A DNA stretch of 64,000 bases from Chloranthus sessilifolius (GCA_021018995.1 CM037588.1:35461000-35524999), one strand, 5' to 3'; shown: positions 23,572 to 34,960, counted from the stretch's first letter. Notes: generated by a model from the sequence alone, not told the origin. Numbers and translations: made by a program.

Positions 23572-23807
23572 TGGCACAACTATTATGTACAGTAAAATAG
23601 TGCAGAACAGTGCCTGGAAGTTAGCTCGTGGGGTGGGGGCCACCTTTCAACTTGGCGCAACTATTAGTTGTGCCAGGCTTAAAGTCTGGGAGAATTAGCC
23701 TGGTGCAACTAATAGTTGCGCCAGGCAAAGTTATAACTGGTGCAACTATTAGTTGCGCCAGGCCAATTCTGGGGAGAAATGGCCTGGCGCGACTAATAGT
23801 CGCGCCA
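23572..23807. repeat. Palindrome array, 4 clear copies plus one decayed (Tat-C 3' LTR, U3)
   Basis: Copies at 23653-23675, 23701-23723, 23738-23760 and 23785-23807, with starts 48, 37 and 47 bp apart. A broken copy is at 23572-23592. It is the same array as 45036-45286 in the other LTR and lies upstream of the TATA box on the element's strand. Confidence 0.9.
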
Positions 23808-24189
23808 AATCCCTAGGGGGGGCCTACTTGAAATTACCTCCCTGCCCTCCGAGTTTGGATTGCCATATCTTTTGATATATACCTTTGATTGGGGCGATTC
23901 TTAGACTGTTGGAAAGTTGATGACCTCTAGTCTTTAATGGTATAAGAGTTGGTCACTGTAGAGGGTCGTAGCCAGTTCTGGTGCACCCCTCCTCCTTCTT
24001 TCCTGGGAAGGTTAGGTTAGGGTTCGGAAAGGGTTCTAAGGGTCGGGGTTGGTTTCTAAAGATTTGGGGTAGGTTCCTAAGGGTTTAGGGTGATTCCTAA
24101 GGGTTCCATACATGCCATCAAAAGCTCAGAATTGCACCTCTCTCGAAAAGTGTTTCGATCGGGCCTTGGGCCAAATTTGGGTGTCTACA

Positions 24190-25480
24190 GATGCCCCTCT
24201 TTGGTATCAGATCACTAATGATCGTATGCCAAAGAAAAGAGACATCCGAAAAGGCCCAAGGCATTACTAACGGGTCCGCTGTATTCAGAACGAACTTCAA
24301 ACATTAGGTGAGTAACACGGTGAGAAAATGAAAGCCCTGGGGTGCCAGGCTAATCATTCATTCCTCGAGGTAATCAGTTCCCAATTTTTTAGCGACATTA
24401 CTGGGCATAGCCGAGGTGGAATGAGTTGCGAAAGCCCAATAGCTAGGAAAAATGTTCACTTCTCGAGTTGCGAAAGCCTGTTAGTCGAGAAAAATGTCAG
24501 CTTCTCAAGATGATTTGAAGGTGATTGATGTTCGAGATTCATTCTGAATGCAACAGCTTCGTAAGTAAGAGGACCCACATCCAAAGATAGGCGCAAAGTA
24601 AACATACGCAAGGCTCCATAGTTTGCGTCCAATCCTACAAGGCATTTGACGACATCATTGGATTATTCACGAGTGCCCTTGCTGAAAGCAGGGTTTGAGA
24701 TCTTTGGGCGAACCCATCGATCCCAAAGTTTATTTAGCATGACTGCCCGAGCAAGGTGAATAGATGTCACACCGCTTTTTGGGAGTACGTGCTATTTTTC
24801 TGAAAGCCTGCCTCAACTTAGCATGACCTAGAGTATCCAATTTCAACTCCTTTGAATAGGTCCAGCCCAATATTGGGCACCTCCCCAAAAAAGGGGGGTA
24901 TCCAATCCGGGCCTCTATTGATAATGATCATAATCATCAATTAACTATGCATAACCATGCACCCATCGGGGGCAATAAGCAACAACAAAGGCAATGGAAG
25001 CCTCGATCTGGACCTGCTCGGGTACAATTTACGAGGGCAAACGACCATCATACGGATACCCAGACGCATGGCGTACACTTTACAGGGATACTGCTGCCGA
25101 AAAGGTTTTAAGCTTGCAGAAAATAAAAGGGAAATGAACCCTTCCGAATGCATGGTTGCACATAATTTGATTGATATGTAATCTCATTCATAACACGTTG
25201 GTTTCAACCAATGATTGACCTTTTTCAACGAAGAATCCGAAGCTTAAGACGCTTAAGTTCATGTGAGTCCAAAACGAAGCGCTCGTCGCAAAGATTTAGT
25301 AGTGGAGTTGACTCGATCGAAACATTGATTGTTTGACCGAGATCGACACTGTTGCTCTTGCCTTAAGGCAAGATCCAAAGATCCGAGGCGAACCTTCGAC
25401 TCAGGACTTTAATGTGGCATAGCTGCATTGCTTATAAAATATTGACATTTTACTGCTTTATGCTTGTACACTCTGTAGGG
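24190..25480 (-). other. Polypurine tract and conserved 3' non-coding region of Tat-C
   Basis: The polypurine tract (minus strand CCAAAGAGGGGCATC, 24190-24204) abuts the 3' LTR. The rest aligns with 12790-14031 of Tat-A, including a block at 24941-25160 matching 13150-13320. No conserved reading frame is apparent between the two copies. Confidence 0.8.
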
Positions 25481-27476
25481 AGTTCAAATTTGTTTTTGAT
25501 TTTTCTATCATTTTATGCGATTTTTTTTTTTGAATTTTTCAACAGTTATTTTATGGGATTTTTTTGAATTTTGAAGCTACTATCTTATGTGAATGTTTTT
25601 GGCTTTTTGAAGTGAATTTTTTGGAATTTTGGAGTTATTATTTTATGTGAATTTTTTTTGGAATTTTGTCATTTTATGTGGATTTGTCTCGTGAATATTT
25701 CCGGTTCTCTGTGGGGATTATAGTTTTTGGATTTTCCTTGTGTGTAGGACCGGGGTGCTCGTTGACCTTGGCCCGTTCTTATTTTAGCATGGCTTTCTTG
25801 GCAAGTCGAAGGATGACCGAAATGTTGCCTTGGGAGCGCGTGCATCTGTCGGAAGTGACAGAACAAACAAACAAAAGGAAGTGGAGGGGACCGGTCTTCC
25901 CATTTGGCCTGTACCAGGCCCAAAACCCGGGCTGAGTGCCTGGCGCAACAAATAGTTACGCCAGGCCCCTATGGGCCCAAAGATAGCCTGGCACAACTAT
26001 TAGTTGCACCAAGCTAAAGGAAGGTGAAAACTTGCCTGGCGCAACTATTAGTTGCGCCAGGTTTGGCTAGGAGATTTAAACAGCCCGAACTCGGGCTGGG
26101 GGGGAGCATTTTGAATTTTTCCCCCTCTTCCTCTTAAAAACCGAAAACCGCTCCCCCCCCCTTTAGGGTTCCTTTATATTGCCTCTACGCATGCCCTATT
26201 GCTGTTACTTTGCTTGGGGATCGATCGCGGGCTTACGCTAGACCAAAGACCCCTTCTACTTCATAAGATAATCATTTAAAACTCTTTTTCTTGATTTTTT
26301 TTTCTTGCTTTTTCATGCAAATATGATTATGATCTTGCATTTCTAGATGACAAGTGGTTCATTTCCGTTGTAAGCATGTTGACTGATGATGTGTGAATGA
26401 ATGATGCCTTATTTTTGTGCTTTTATGGGTTTTATTGGTGCATAATATATATATATATATATATATATATTTATTTATTTATTTTATTTTTATTTTTTAT
26501 TTTTATTTGTTCTTAGAAAAGAGGTTTTTTTTTTGTTTGTTTTTTTTCGTTTTTATCTTAAATGCAAGGCTAAGATTTTACATATCATTTTGAAAGCTAG
26601 TTGGGAGAAAGGGAATTTTTAGTTTTCTTTCTCTCTTTTTTGAAAGATTAATTAAGAGAGTAATGATTTTTTTTGGTTTCGTATATTAATCCAGGAGAAT
26701 GCTTTTCTTTTTTTTGATTTTTTTTTTCTTCAATTAATTAAGGAAAACGATTCTACCTTCGATATATATATTTTTTTGTTTTAGTTTTTTTTTGTAAAAG
26801 AATGATTTTTTTTTATTCTATGGTCATAAAAGGAGGGATTTTTTTTTTGAAAGGAGAATTTTTTGATTTTATGGACCATGACGAAAAGGATTTTTTTTTT
26901 TGGTTTTTAACTTTTGTTTTTCTAAACATAAAAGAAGGATTTTTTTTGTTTCCTTTTTGATAAAGAAAGGATTCTTTTTGTGTTTTTATGATTTTATAAG
27001 ATGATGGAATTGTTTTTTTTGTTTTTAGTTTTTCTAAACGGAAGGACTTCTTTTTTTCCCTTTCTCTCCTTTTTTTGTAAACAATAAGACTGCTTTTTTT
27101 TTTGTATCTCTCTTTTTTGTTGCTGTTGTTTTTTTTTTGTTTTGTTTTTTTTTTAACATAAAAGAAGGGCTTTTTAATTTTGATGATGATTTTTTTTTAT
27201 TTCAACTAGCTTTTATTTTGAAACATAGAAGAAAAGGGAAATTTATTTTATTTTACCTTATTATTTTAGGATAGAAAGGAAGGGATTTTTTTTTGCAATT
27301 TCAATCTAAACAAAAAGGATTTATTCATTTTATTATATATATATTTTTTTGTGTGTATCTTTATTTTGACAATGAGCGGAAAGAGGATGAGCACACTTAC
27401 CTTCCCTTGATGTTGTGCACATAAATGGTTCCTTTGCCACTGATTTGCTTTGATGTGACTGTTTTGTTGCCCCAGC
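25481..27476. other. AT-rich, T-rich spacer upstream of the PMD gene
   Basis: Low-complexity DNA. On the plus strand it is extremely T-rich at 26270-27370 with many runs of 7-10 T, and it has an (AT)n tract at 26445-26470. It contains the first internal palindrome array. No supported gene. It may hold the promoter or 5' untranslated region of the plus-strand PMD gene. Confidence 0.6.
25941..26059. repeat. Palindrome array, 3 copies at exactly 48-bp spacing (upstream of PMD gene)
   Basis: Copies at 25941-25963, 25989-26011 and 26037-26059. The last is a perfect inverted repeat including the outer CCTGG/CCAGG bases. The 25-bp spacers are unlike one another in sequence. Confidence 0.92.
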
Positions 27477-29951
27477 ATGGCGGGCGGTGATGAGCACATT
27501 CCCGAGGAGGGCCACAGGGAGGGACCCGAGATAGTGTGTGGTCCGCGGGGAGAGCAGTTCCTCTGGGTGGAGCGGAGAGCGGGCCCATGACTCGAGATGG
27601 AGGGTGAGGCCACCCGGGTCGGCCTCCTCTATCAACAGCACACCCATATCTCAAATTTTGGAATAGCAGGCAAGGTAAAAGATAGGTTCAGTTTCTTTCC
27701 TTTGCGCAATTTTTTTTCTTTACCTCTGCCATCTGATGTGTATTTCTTTGGGTGCAGGAGCTGCCAAACATTGTGTTCCGCGGGGGGTGGCTCGACTTCC
27801 ACGAGTTCTACCTTTATGTCCCCCCTGTGATGAAAGTCTTGTTGGAGCATGTGGGCTTTGGGGAGTTCTTGTCCTGCCCAGGCATGAGGGCTGATGCCAC
27901 CTATCTGAAGGCCCTCATCGGGAGGTTTCATCCCGAGACCATGACGTTCCACATGCTGTACACCGAGTTGACACTGACGCCCGTTGATTGGGCCATGATT
28001 ACTGGCATTAGGATAGGGGGAGTCCCGATATCTACTTTGGTGGTACCGAGCTAGGAGGACATTATTCGGTTGATCGGGGCCTATCCTCCTCGTGGGCAGA
28101 CCCATGGCACAGAGGTCAAGATGTCTTGGCTGGCCTCCCTCTTTTTTGCTGATGAGTTGGTGGACCTGGGCCAGCCAGATCGGGTGCTTTACATTGCGCC
28201 AGAGCGGGCGATCGTTTTAGCTCGCATCACCCTCCTACTCCTATTGGGCAAGACCCTTTTTACAAATGCCAGCGGGGGACGAGTCAACCTGGCCTTGTTG
28301 AGTGTGATGGATAATTGGGGCAACGTTCCCAGGCATGACTGGGGAGGGGCGGGATACGCCTGGCTGATGTACAACTTATCTCGAGTTATGACCGGGGACT
28401 CGAAGTCTGTCGGGGGATTTTGGGCCGTCCTGGAGGTAATTCCTCACCCCTTTGCTTTTGCAATCACTATCCTCCATTCATCATCATTCATTTTTTTTTT
28501 CGACTGATCCATTTATGTTACTGACCTGCTCTTGTGCCATGCCCCTTTTTCAGGTATGGGGATATCACCATTTTCACTCTGAGCGCCCGCTCCTTTTCTC
28601 GGAGGTGCTCACCTATCCCCTCCTCAGCAACTGACATCAGGCCCGAGGCCGTGACGTGGGCCTAAAGCACCTGGAAATGGGCCTAAGATCCCAGCTTGAT
28701 TTGATGGTGCATGAGCAGGTGATAACTTTTCAACCTTTGTTTACTTTCAGCTTGGACATTTCTTTTGATTGAGGTGTTGCTTACTTGGTCTCTCTCGCTT
28801 TTTGATTTTGAGCAGATCCTCCCTGATCCGTACCTGACATCCCCTTTCTAGGACCGAGTAGCCATGGGTGCCTCCCGCCAATTCAGCAATCGCCACATCA
28901 TCTTCTTCTATGGTGCGTGGGCCAGATGCTACTACTATCTAGGAGAGCGAGTGGTGCACCAGTTTCAGGGCTATTATGCCGTACCCGTAGACCCCCCGGC
29001 TGACGTTTGGAGTCCCGCTGGCAGTATTGAGGAGTTGATAGCGACCTTCTTCAACAATGGGTTCCCCATTCGCGCTCTCCATGTGCCTGGGGATTATCAT
29101 GGCTGGTACGAGTGCCTACCCTACCGGTTCATCCTGCCGTGTTTTGTTCCTAGCGCTAATTTCCTTGCTTTCGGGGGCCCCCTTGGTTAGGTAACTCCCT
29201 CTCAGCTTGAATTAGCTTCCCCTTCACTTTTACTCGGCCTTGGTAATATCTGAATAGATTCTTATCTGGTTCACAGTTTGATCTAGGGGATGGTTCGGAT
29301 GGTGAAGGTGGGCCGAGTGCTGCTGACATGTCAGGGGTAGATCCCTCTGGTGCTAGTCCTTCTGGTGTGGGTCCCTCGGGCGAGGGTTCATTAGGTGCTG
29401 GTCCGTCTGGTACTTCTCAAGCGAGTGTCCCTGGTGGTGGTCCGTCTGTAGCCTACGGGACCTTTCAGCATCTTGACAATGGCTTCTTCTCAGACCTATG
29501 TTCTGACGTAGATCGACAGGCACGGGTCTCTGCCGAGGCGGCTCACGTTCCTCCTCTTGAGGTGGTCCCTGGGGTAAGTTTTCTGATGAGCCACTTCTCC
29601 TTCATTTTAGTTTCCTTCTGCATAGGTTTTCAGGGTTGTTCTGACAACTGAATAATGTATCACAGGACTTCAACTCAGCCATGGAATATGCGGAGTACCA
29701 TCGTCATCTGGCAAAACTTCGAGAGGTGGAGACGGTGAGTACATGGCTGCTCGACTCCTCTCGTTCTTTTCATTATCATTGGCCCTTTGACTGATCTTGT
29801 CCTCGACTGTGTCTTGTAGCGTGCCCGGGCTTAGGAGTCGCATACCCTGCTCAGTAGGATTTCACAGGCGTGGTCTAGAGTGGGGGCTATGAGGACTTAT
29901 CAGAGCTCCTCTCGCCGTCGCAAGAAGTCCAAGGGGGCGAGCAAGGAATAG
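27477..29951 (+). pseudogene. Plant mobile domain (PMD) gene, seven exons, antisense to Tat-C
   Basis: Host-like gene of the PMD / aminotransferase-like family (MAIN and MAIL1 relatives). Exons: 27477-27674, 27758-28435, 28554-28718, 28816-29190, 29277-29573, 29666-29734, 29820-29951. All six introns (81-118 bp) are GT-AG and all joints are phase 0, giving about 637 codons. Exon 1 carries LLYQQHTHIS; exon 2 carries the PMD signature RFHPETMTFHMLYTELTLTP and later TLFTNASGGRVNL and WGGAGYAWLMYNLSR. Exon 5 is rich in PSG repeats; the end is basic (SRRRKKSKG). In-frame stops at 27588, 28052, 28632, 28849, 29188 and 29832 kill it. Most look like CAG-to-TAG or CGA-to-TGA changes. It lies between integrase and 3' LTR on the strand opposite the element. 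Confidence 0.85.
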
Positions 29952-30411
29952 GCTTTTAGTTTTTTGCTTTTTAAAACTCAGTATTTTGGATTTGGATTCA
30001 GGCATTATGGGATGGATGATATATATTTTTTTTTTGGACATGTATCTTTTGAAAATATTTATTTATTATTTTTTTTAATGCCTTTGTTTTGCGTTTATGC
30101 CATGGTTTCCTTGCCTTCTATATTTGTTTCTTTCCAGGATGTGTCGGCCCGTTGCCCCCCCTTTTTTGAAAAAAAAAGCGGCCTTTTGGGTTGCATGCCT
30201 CAATGTAGGATCAATCCTCAAGTAGGTCTGAGACGGATGTAGAGTGGGCCTTTTGGGTCACATGCCTCAATGTAGGATCAATCCTACACATAACAAAATA
30301 ACTCACAAACCATTGATGGTCGGAAGTGCCGATATAAATAAAACCAACAAAAAGGGCAGAACTCCCCTCCTCAGTTCTGTCTTAAGATGGCTGTAGACGG
30401 GGATTTTAATC
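29952..30411. other. Spacer between the two antisense genes, with a short tandem duplication
   Basis: T-rich DNA at 29960-30110, then two copies of a block GGCCTTTTGGGT...CATGCCTCAATGTAGGATCAATCC at about 30180-30222 and 30247-30289 (offset about 67 bp). No gene recognised. Confidence 0.65.
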
Positions 30412-30530
30412 TAGCACAACTAATAGTTGCGCAAGGCTAAAATACCAGGGAAATTACACTAGCGCAACTAGTAGTTGTGCTAGGCCAAATTGGGGGAATC
30501 AATGCACTAGCGCAACTATTAGTTGCGCCA
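30412..30530. repeat. Palindrome array, 3 copies at exactly 48-bp spacing (upstream of the DUF7745-like gene)
   Basis: Copies at 30412-30434, 30460-30482 and 30508-30530. The array ends 30 bp before the first in-frame ATG of the next gene (30560). Several copies have TAGCGC at the left edge in place of TGGCGC. Confidence 0.92.
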
Positions 30531-30559
30531 GGTTTGACCTGGGAGCAGTGGGGCCTTAT

Positions 30560-32197
30560 ATGCCCGAGTTGGCCCAGAAATTATTTCTTTTTTATTTGAC
30601 TTGGCTCCTTTGGCCGGCCTCTTTTGCTCTTATTTTCCCAAGGGGGGTCCATATCCCTACATTGATTCTTATCTTCCCAAAAGATCCTTGTACGTTCATG
30701 GATCTGCCTCCTAACCCTCCCTTACGTGGAGGGCCCGAAGCCAATGTATCCTCATTGTTGGGCCTGGGGCCCATGTTCTTGGAGGCTTGGTTTGGGAGTC
30801 TGAACCAGAGTGAGCTCGCCGACTTGGAGAGCCTTGGGCTATCTCGCCTTCCTTCCTTCCTAAAGATTCCTCTTCGATAGGAACTCCTTCATGCCGCCGC
30901 CTCGTGCTGGGATGTGAACCTCCATGTATTCCGTTTTGGGAAGCGGGAGCTGACCCCAACCCTCGAGGAGCTATCCAATCTGTCTGGCCTGAAGCTTCAC
31001 AAGGACCTTGCCAGAGTTATGCCTAGGCCAGGGTATTCCAGATCCATTCACCTTACTCTAGGTTTGAAGAAATCTGAGTATGAGAAGAGCCTCATCGGGG
31101 GGCCCACAAGGTATTCGCTGAAATTCCTCAAAGAACCTTTGGGTGATGAAAGCCTCCAAAGATTGCCGGTTAGTAGTGTCTTTAATGTGAAAGCTCTAGC
31201 ACTTGGTCTCATCTCTAAAATCCTCTTCTACGCCAGGGGAGAGAGCTTCTCATTAGTAGTTTGTGATATTTTGATGGAGCTAGAGGCGGGCCGGTCCATG
31301 ATGCACTTGGTGCTTGCCGAGCTGTACCGATGCCTTGATTCTTTTGCCTTGGGCAAGGTGGAGGGCCTTCGGGGATGCCCCTTGTTGCTCCAGGTCTGGC
31401 TGGGTGAGCATTTTGACATTTTGGGGCCCGTGCCTCACCTTTATGTTGCTCGAGGCGAGGTGGCCCAATGTTTTTTGGGTAGATGCCACTTACTTCCCCA
31501 GGGTGATACGTCGGCTCTGAAACTTTGGTTGGTCGATGCTGAGCTGACATGGAGGCTTCCTTGCTTAGACCGGACCTTCTCGGTGATTCATTCTAGAGAC
31601 CATGAGGGCATCACCCTCCTAGGACTGACCGGCAGCACCTTCTACTTCTCATTCCAGGTGTTGCATCAGTTTGGCTGCCCTCAGCAGGTGCCTTGTGAGG
31701 CCAGACCCCCTTTATGTGATTTGATCTTTTCTAGGGGATCCTCTGGGGACATAGATCGGATTGCTGCTCTTTGGGAGACGTGTCAGTCGACACTGATGTG
31801 TGATTTTGAGCAAGGAGACTCAGCCAGAATTTCTCCTGACTATGGGTCCTGGCTGTTAACTGAGTGGCCTGCTGCAAATGACCGGATTTTGTCAGAGATC
31901 ATTGATACTGGAGGCCCCTAGCCAAAGAAAGAGGCGGTGCTCCGGACCCGTATCGAGCTATTGGAGGATGAGAAGAAGGTTCTGCAAGAACTCTTGGCAT
32001 GCGAGAGGGATAGAGCAGGCACAACGGAGAGCGAGGTTCTCCGTTTAAAGGGATCACTGAGCATTTCTTTTGGAGCTGCCGACTCTTCTCGGAAGAGGTT
32101 CAAGAGCCTGCATGGTCGTTGGCTGACTGAGAGGAATGTCCGAGAGGATGATCTTTACGCTGAGATTAGCGCTTTGAAGCGCGAGCTGGGCCGTTGA
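30560..32197 (+). pseudogene. DUF7745-like plant transposon-associated protein, antisense to Tat-C
   Basis: One reading frame of about 545 codons with two in-frame TAG stops (30878 and 31919). A shorter start at 30698 (MDLPPNPP) is possible. The core has VFRFGKRELTPTLEELSNL and then AELYRCLDSFALGKVEGLRGC followed by PLLLQVWLGEHF, the pattern of plant DUF7745 proteins often annotated near retroelements. After the second stop the same frame continues as a strongly predicted coiled coil (RIELLEDEKKVLQELLACER...LKRELGR). Both stops fit CAG-to-TAG. Unlike the PMD gene it is intronless. Function unknown; the family assignment is from memory of the pattern. Confidence 0.65.
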
Positions 32198-33648
32198 CTC
32201 CTTCCTGCACATAGAACTTTTTGCACAGATCATATACACAGGAAAAAAAGGGGCGTAGAAAACCCCTTTACAGATACACACACATTTTTGGTATACATAT
32301 TTTCTTTATTTATTTATTATTTATATATTTTATCTTTTTTGTTTTTTGCTTTATACTTGTAAAAAGTAAAACATGCTAGTCATCACACCGACTATTTTTT
32401 GAGATGTGGTGTAAGTGATGCAAAAGGCAGTTATATACATCTATACAGATCTATTTTTGGTTTATGTATTATCTCCCCTCTCTTTTTTGTTTTGCCTTAA
32501 TCATTAGGTGATACTTTGGGGAATCCTGGGTCTACTTTTTTGAGCATGGTCGAACCCTTTCTTTGGAATCGGACCTGGGTGGGTCTCCGGATTTTTCCAA
32601 GGGCGGAATATGGATCCCCTTGGATTGAGTTAAACCTTTCTCCTTGCCTCGGGTCATATGTTTGACGGTGCGGGTTTCACAAAGACAATTATGGTCGGGA
32701 CCCGATTTGAACTAGCATCAGCAGCCCAGTCGGACAAGAGGGTACAGGAAGAGTAACAAAAGGGTTCCTTAAACATCAATCTTCTCAATCAGTCCAAACC
32801 TTTCTTTTTCAATTTTTTCTCTCTTTTTTTTTTTATCTCCCTTTTTTTACCCATGGCGCCCTTACGGATTTTCACCACGCCCATGGGTTTAGCTCTCTTA
32901 CCCCAAGCACCCTTTTGGGTTTTCACCTGGTCCGCACAAGCTCGCTGTTTTTACCCGTAATGCCCTTTCGAGTTTTCACCACGTCCATCTTGCTTTGAGC
33001 TTGTATTTTTATTTTATTTTATTATTATTTTTTTATTCTTTTTATTTTCTTTTCTCTTTTCAACAGCCACGACATTGACCTTGATTCTGTCATAGCCGGC
33101 TGGATGGGGTTCTGGTGTCGTCTCATGACTCAGCTCATGTTGACTTAACAGATATTATGATTGCTTGTAAACTCAAAAGAGGGCTTTTTTCGAGGTGTAG
33201 CTTGGCCATGGGTCAGGTTAGGATTTGAAGGTATGCTGGGCTAAAAGGGTTTCCTTGATACGACTTTAGTTTTCTCAACATACTTTCTTCCTGGGGGTTT
33301 TACTGTACATGCCCCATAATTCTTCTATATTTTTTATTCTTTTTGCTTCATTTTAGGCAATCTCTTTTTGAGGTTTTACTTTTTCAATTTTTTTGGATTT
33401 GATAGTAACTTTATGCACATGCATCTTTTCTCTCTCTCTTTTTTTTTTTGGTATATGCACACATATATATTTTTTTTGGGGGGGAATGGGTTTATTGAAA
33501 GAAAGGCCCAGGCTCAAATGGGGTAGCAAAGGATATCATCATTTTTAGGGATGTTTTTGGACTACTGTGCTTGGAATGATGGCCTCTTTTGGGTGATTCT
33601 TAAGCAGTCATGTATATGTTTTATCAATACTTACCTTATTGCGATAGA
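32198..33648 (-). other. Tat-C 3' non-coding region next to integrase
   Basis: 32520-33600 aligns (reverse strand) with 11380-12440 of Tat-A, for example the repeated words TTTCACC(A)CG.CCATG and AGCTCGCTGTTTTTACC. 32198-32520 is AT-rich and would be the 3' end of the antisense gene. No conserved ORF. Confidence 0.75.
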
Positions 33649-34960
33649 CTAAGAGTAGAACCATCGGACATATCTAGCGTTGATGGGCTCAGGAAGATGA
33701 TCTCCGTCCATGGTGGCGAGGCGGATGGCGTATCCTGGCAGCACTTCTCGAATGACAGATGGTCCTTCCCATTTCGGCTTAAACTTTCCTCTCGGATCGA
33801 CGTGGAGGGATAGGAAGATCTTCTTCAGCACAGTGTCTCCTACCTTTAGATCTCGACCGCATACACGTTTATTGTAAGCGCGTACGATTCTCCCCTGGTA
33901 AACTTGAGTGTGACACAAGGCTAGGAGTCTCTTTTCGTCCAATAAGTTCAGCTGATCAAAGCGTGATCTTTCTCATTCTGCTTCGGGTAAGCCTGATTCC
34001 ATGAGGATTCAGAGTGAGGGTACTTCAACCTCCATCGGGAGGACCGCCTCGGTTCCATACACAAGGGAGAATGGTGTTACCCCTGTAGTAGTACAGATCG
34101 ATGTTCGGTAGGCCCACAAAGTAAATGGCAGCATTTCACTCTAATCTCGATAAGTGAGGACCATTTTCTCAAGGATGCGGACGACTGTCTTGTTTACAGC
34201 TTCCACGGCTCCATTAGTTTGAGGCCGATAAGGGGATGAGCGATGGTGCTTGATCTTGTATTGCTCGCAGAAGTCTCGGATGCACTTATTCGCAAAGCTT
34301 TTACCGTTGTCCGTGATGATATCTTTGGGTACTCCAAATCGGCACACAATATTATTCTTGAGAAACTTCTCAACGTGACTAGCCATGATGTTGGCATATG
34401 ACACCGCTCCTACCCACTTGATGAAGTACTCAATGGCGACGAGGATGAACCGATGTCCGTTTGATGCTTTCGGATTAATCATTCCGACAACGTCAAGGCC
34501 CCAGGTAGCGAATGGCCAAGGAGTGGTCATGCAATGAAGATCAATGGCAGGAGCGTGTATTAGACTGGAGTGTTCTTCACATTTGTAGCATTTTTGAACA
34601 TGTTTATAGCAATCAGATTCCATGGTGGTCCCAAAGTATCCCTGTCGTAAGATTTTCTTAGCGAGCATGTGACCGCTGACGTGGGCTCCGCATACTCTCT
34701 CATGGATTTTTTTCATAATATTGACCGCTTCACTTTCAATAAGGCACCTGAGTAAGATGCTATTGTATGATCGCTTGTAGAGGCATTCCCCACAAATGAC
34801 GTAACCTGTCGCTAAACGTTGAATGGTTTGTTGGTCTGTCTTGGATGTACCCTCTAGGAAAGTTAGGGTCTTGAGGAAATTCTTGATATCTAAGAACCAA
34901 GGTGGCTCATCATCAAACTTTGTAGGTTCTTCAATCTGGAGGCAGAAGGCCAGCTCATTC
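33649..34960 (-). pseudogene. Integrase of Tat-C (nearly intact)
   Basis: Read from about 34960 to 33649. The zinc-binding region is complete (HERVCGAHVSGHMLAKK...CYKHVQKCYKC). The core has GLDVVGM, ITDNGKSF and NGAVEAVNK, so D-D-E is kept. The C-terminal end is DGDHLPEPINARYVRWFYS. It belongs to the 312-codon open frame at 34141-35079, then a TAG at about 34141-34143 replaces Trp of YRDWSEML, and further stops lie around 34000. It is the best integrase in the window. Confidence 0.9.

Larger units (their letters stand above)
20422..24189 (-). mobile_element. 3' LTR of Tat-C, truncated and split by a solo LTR
   Basis: 20422-21039 and 23505-24189 together match 44359-45580 of the other LTR. 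It ends (plus strand) in GTGTCTACA, the complement of the TGTAGACAC start. It lacks about 340 bp of the R-U5 end. Confidence 0.9.

Noticed and set aside
23653-23807. Palindromes as a separate MITE family
   Set aside because: Units are 21-27 bp with no target duplication and keep a fixed 47-48 bp step; MITEs would not insert in register.
27632-28105. 157-codon minus-strand ORF over the PMD exons
   Set aside because: Antisense shadow of the PMD gene, which has conserved motifs and splice sites on the plus strand.
31215-31550. Minus-strand ORF within the DUF7745-like gene
   Set aside because: Shadow of the plus-strand frame; no motif.
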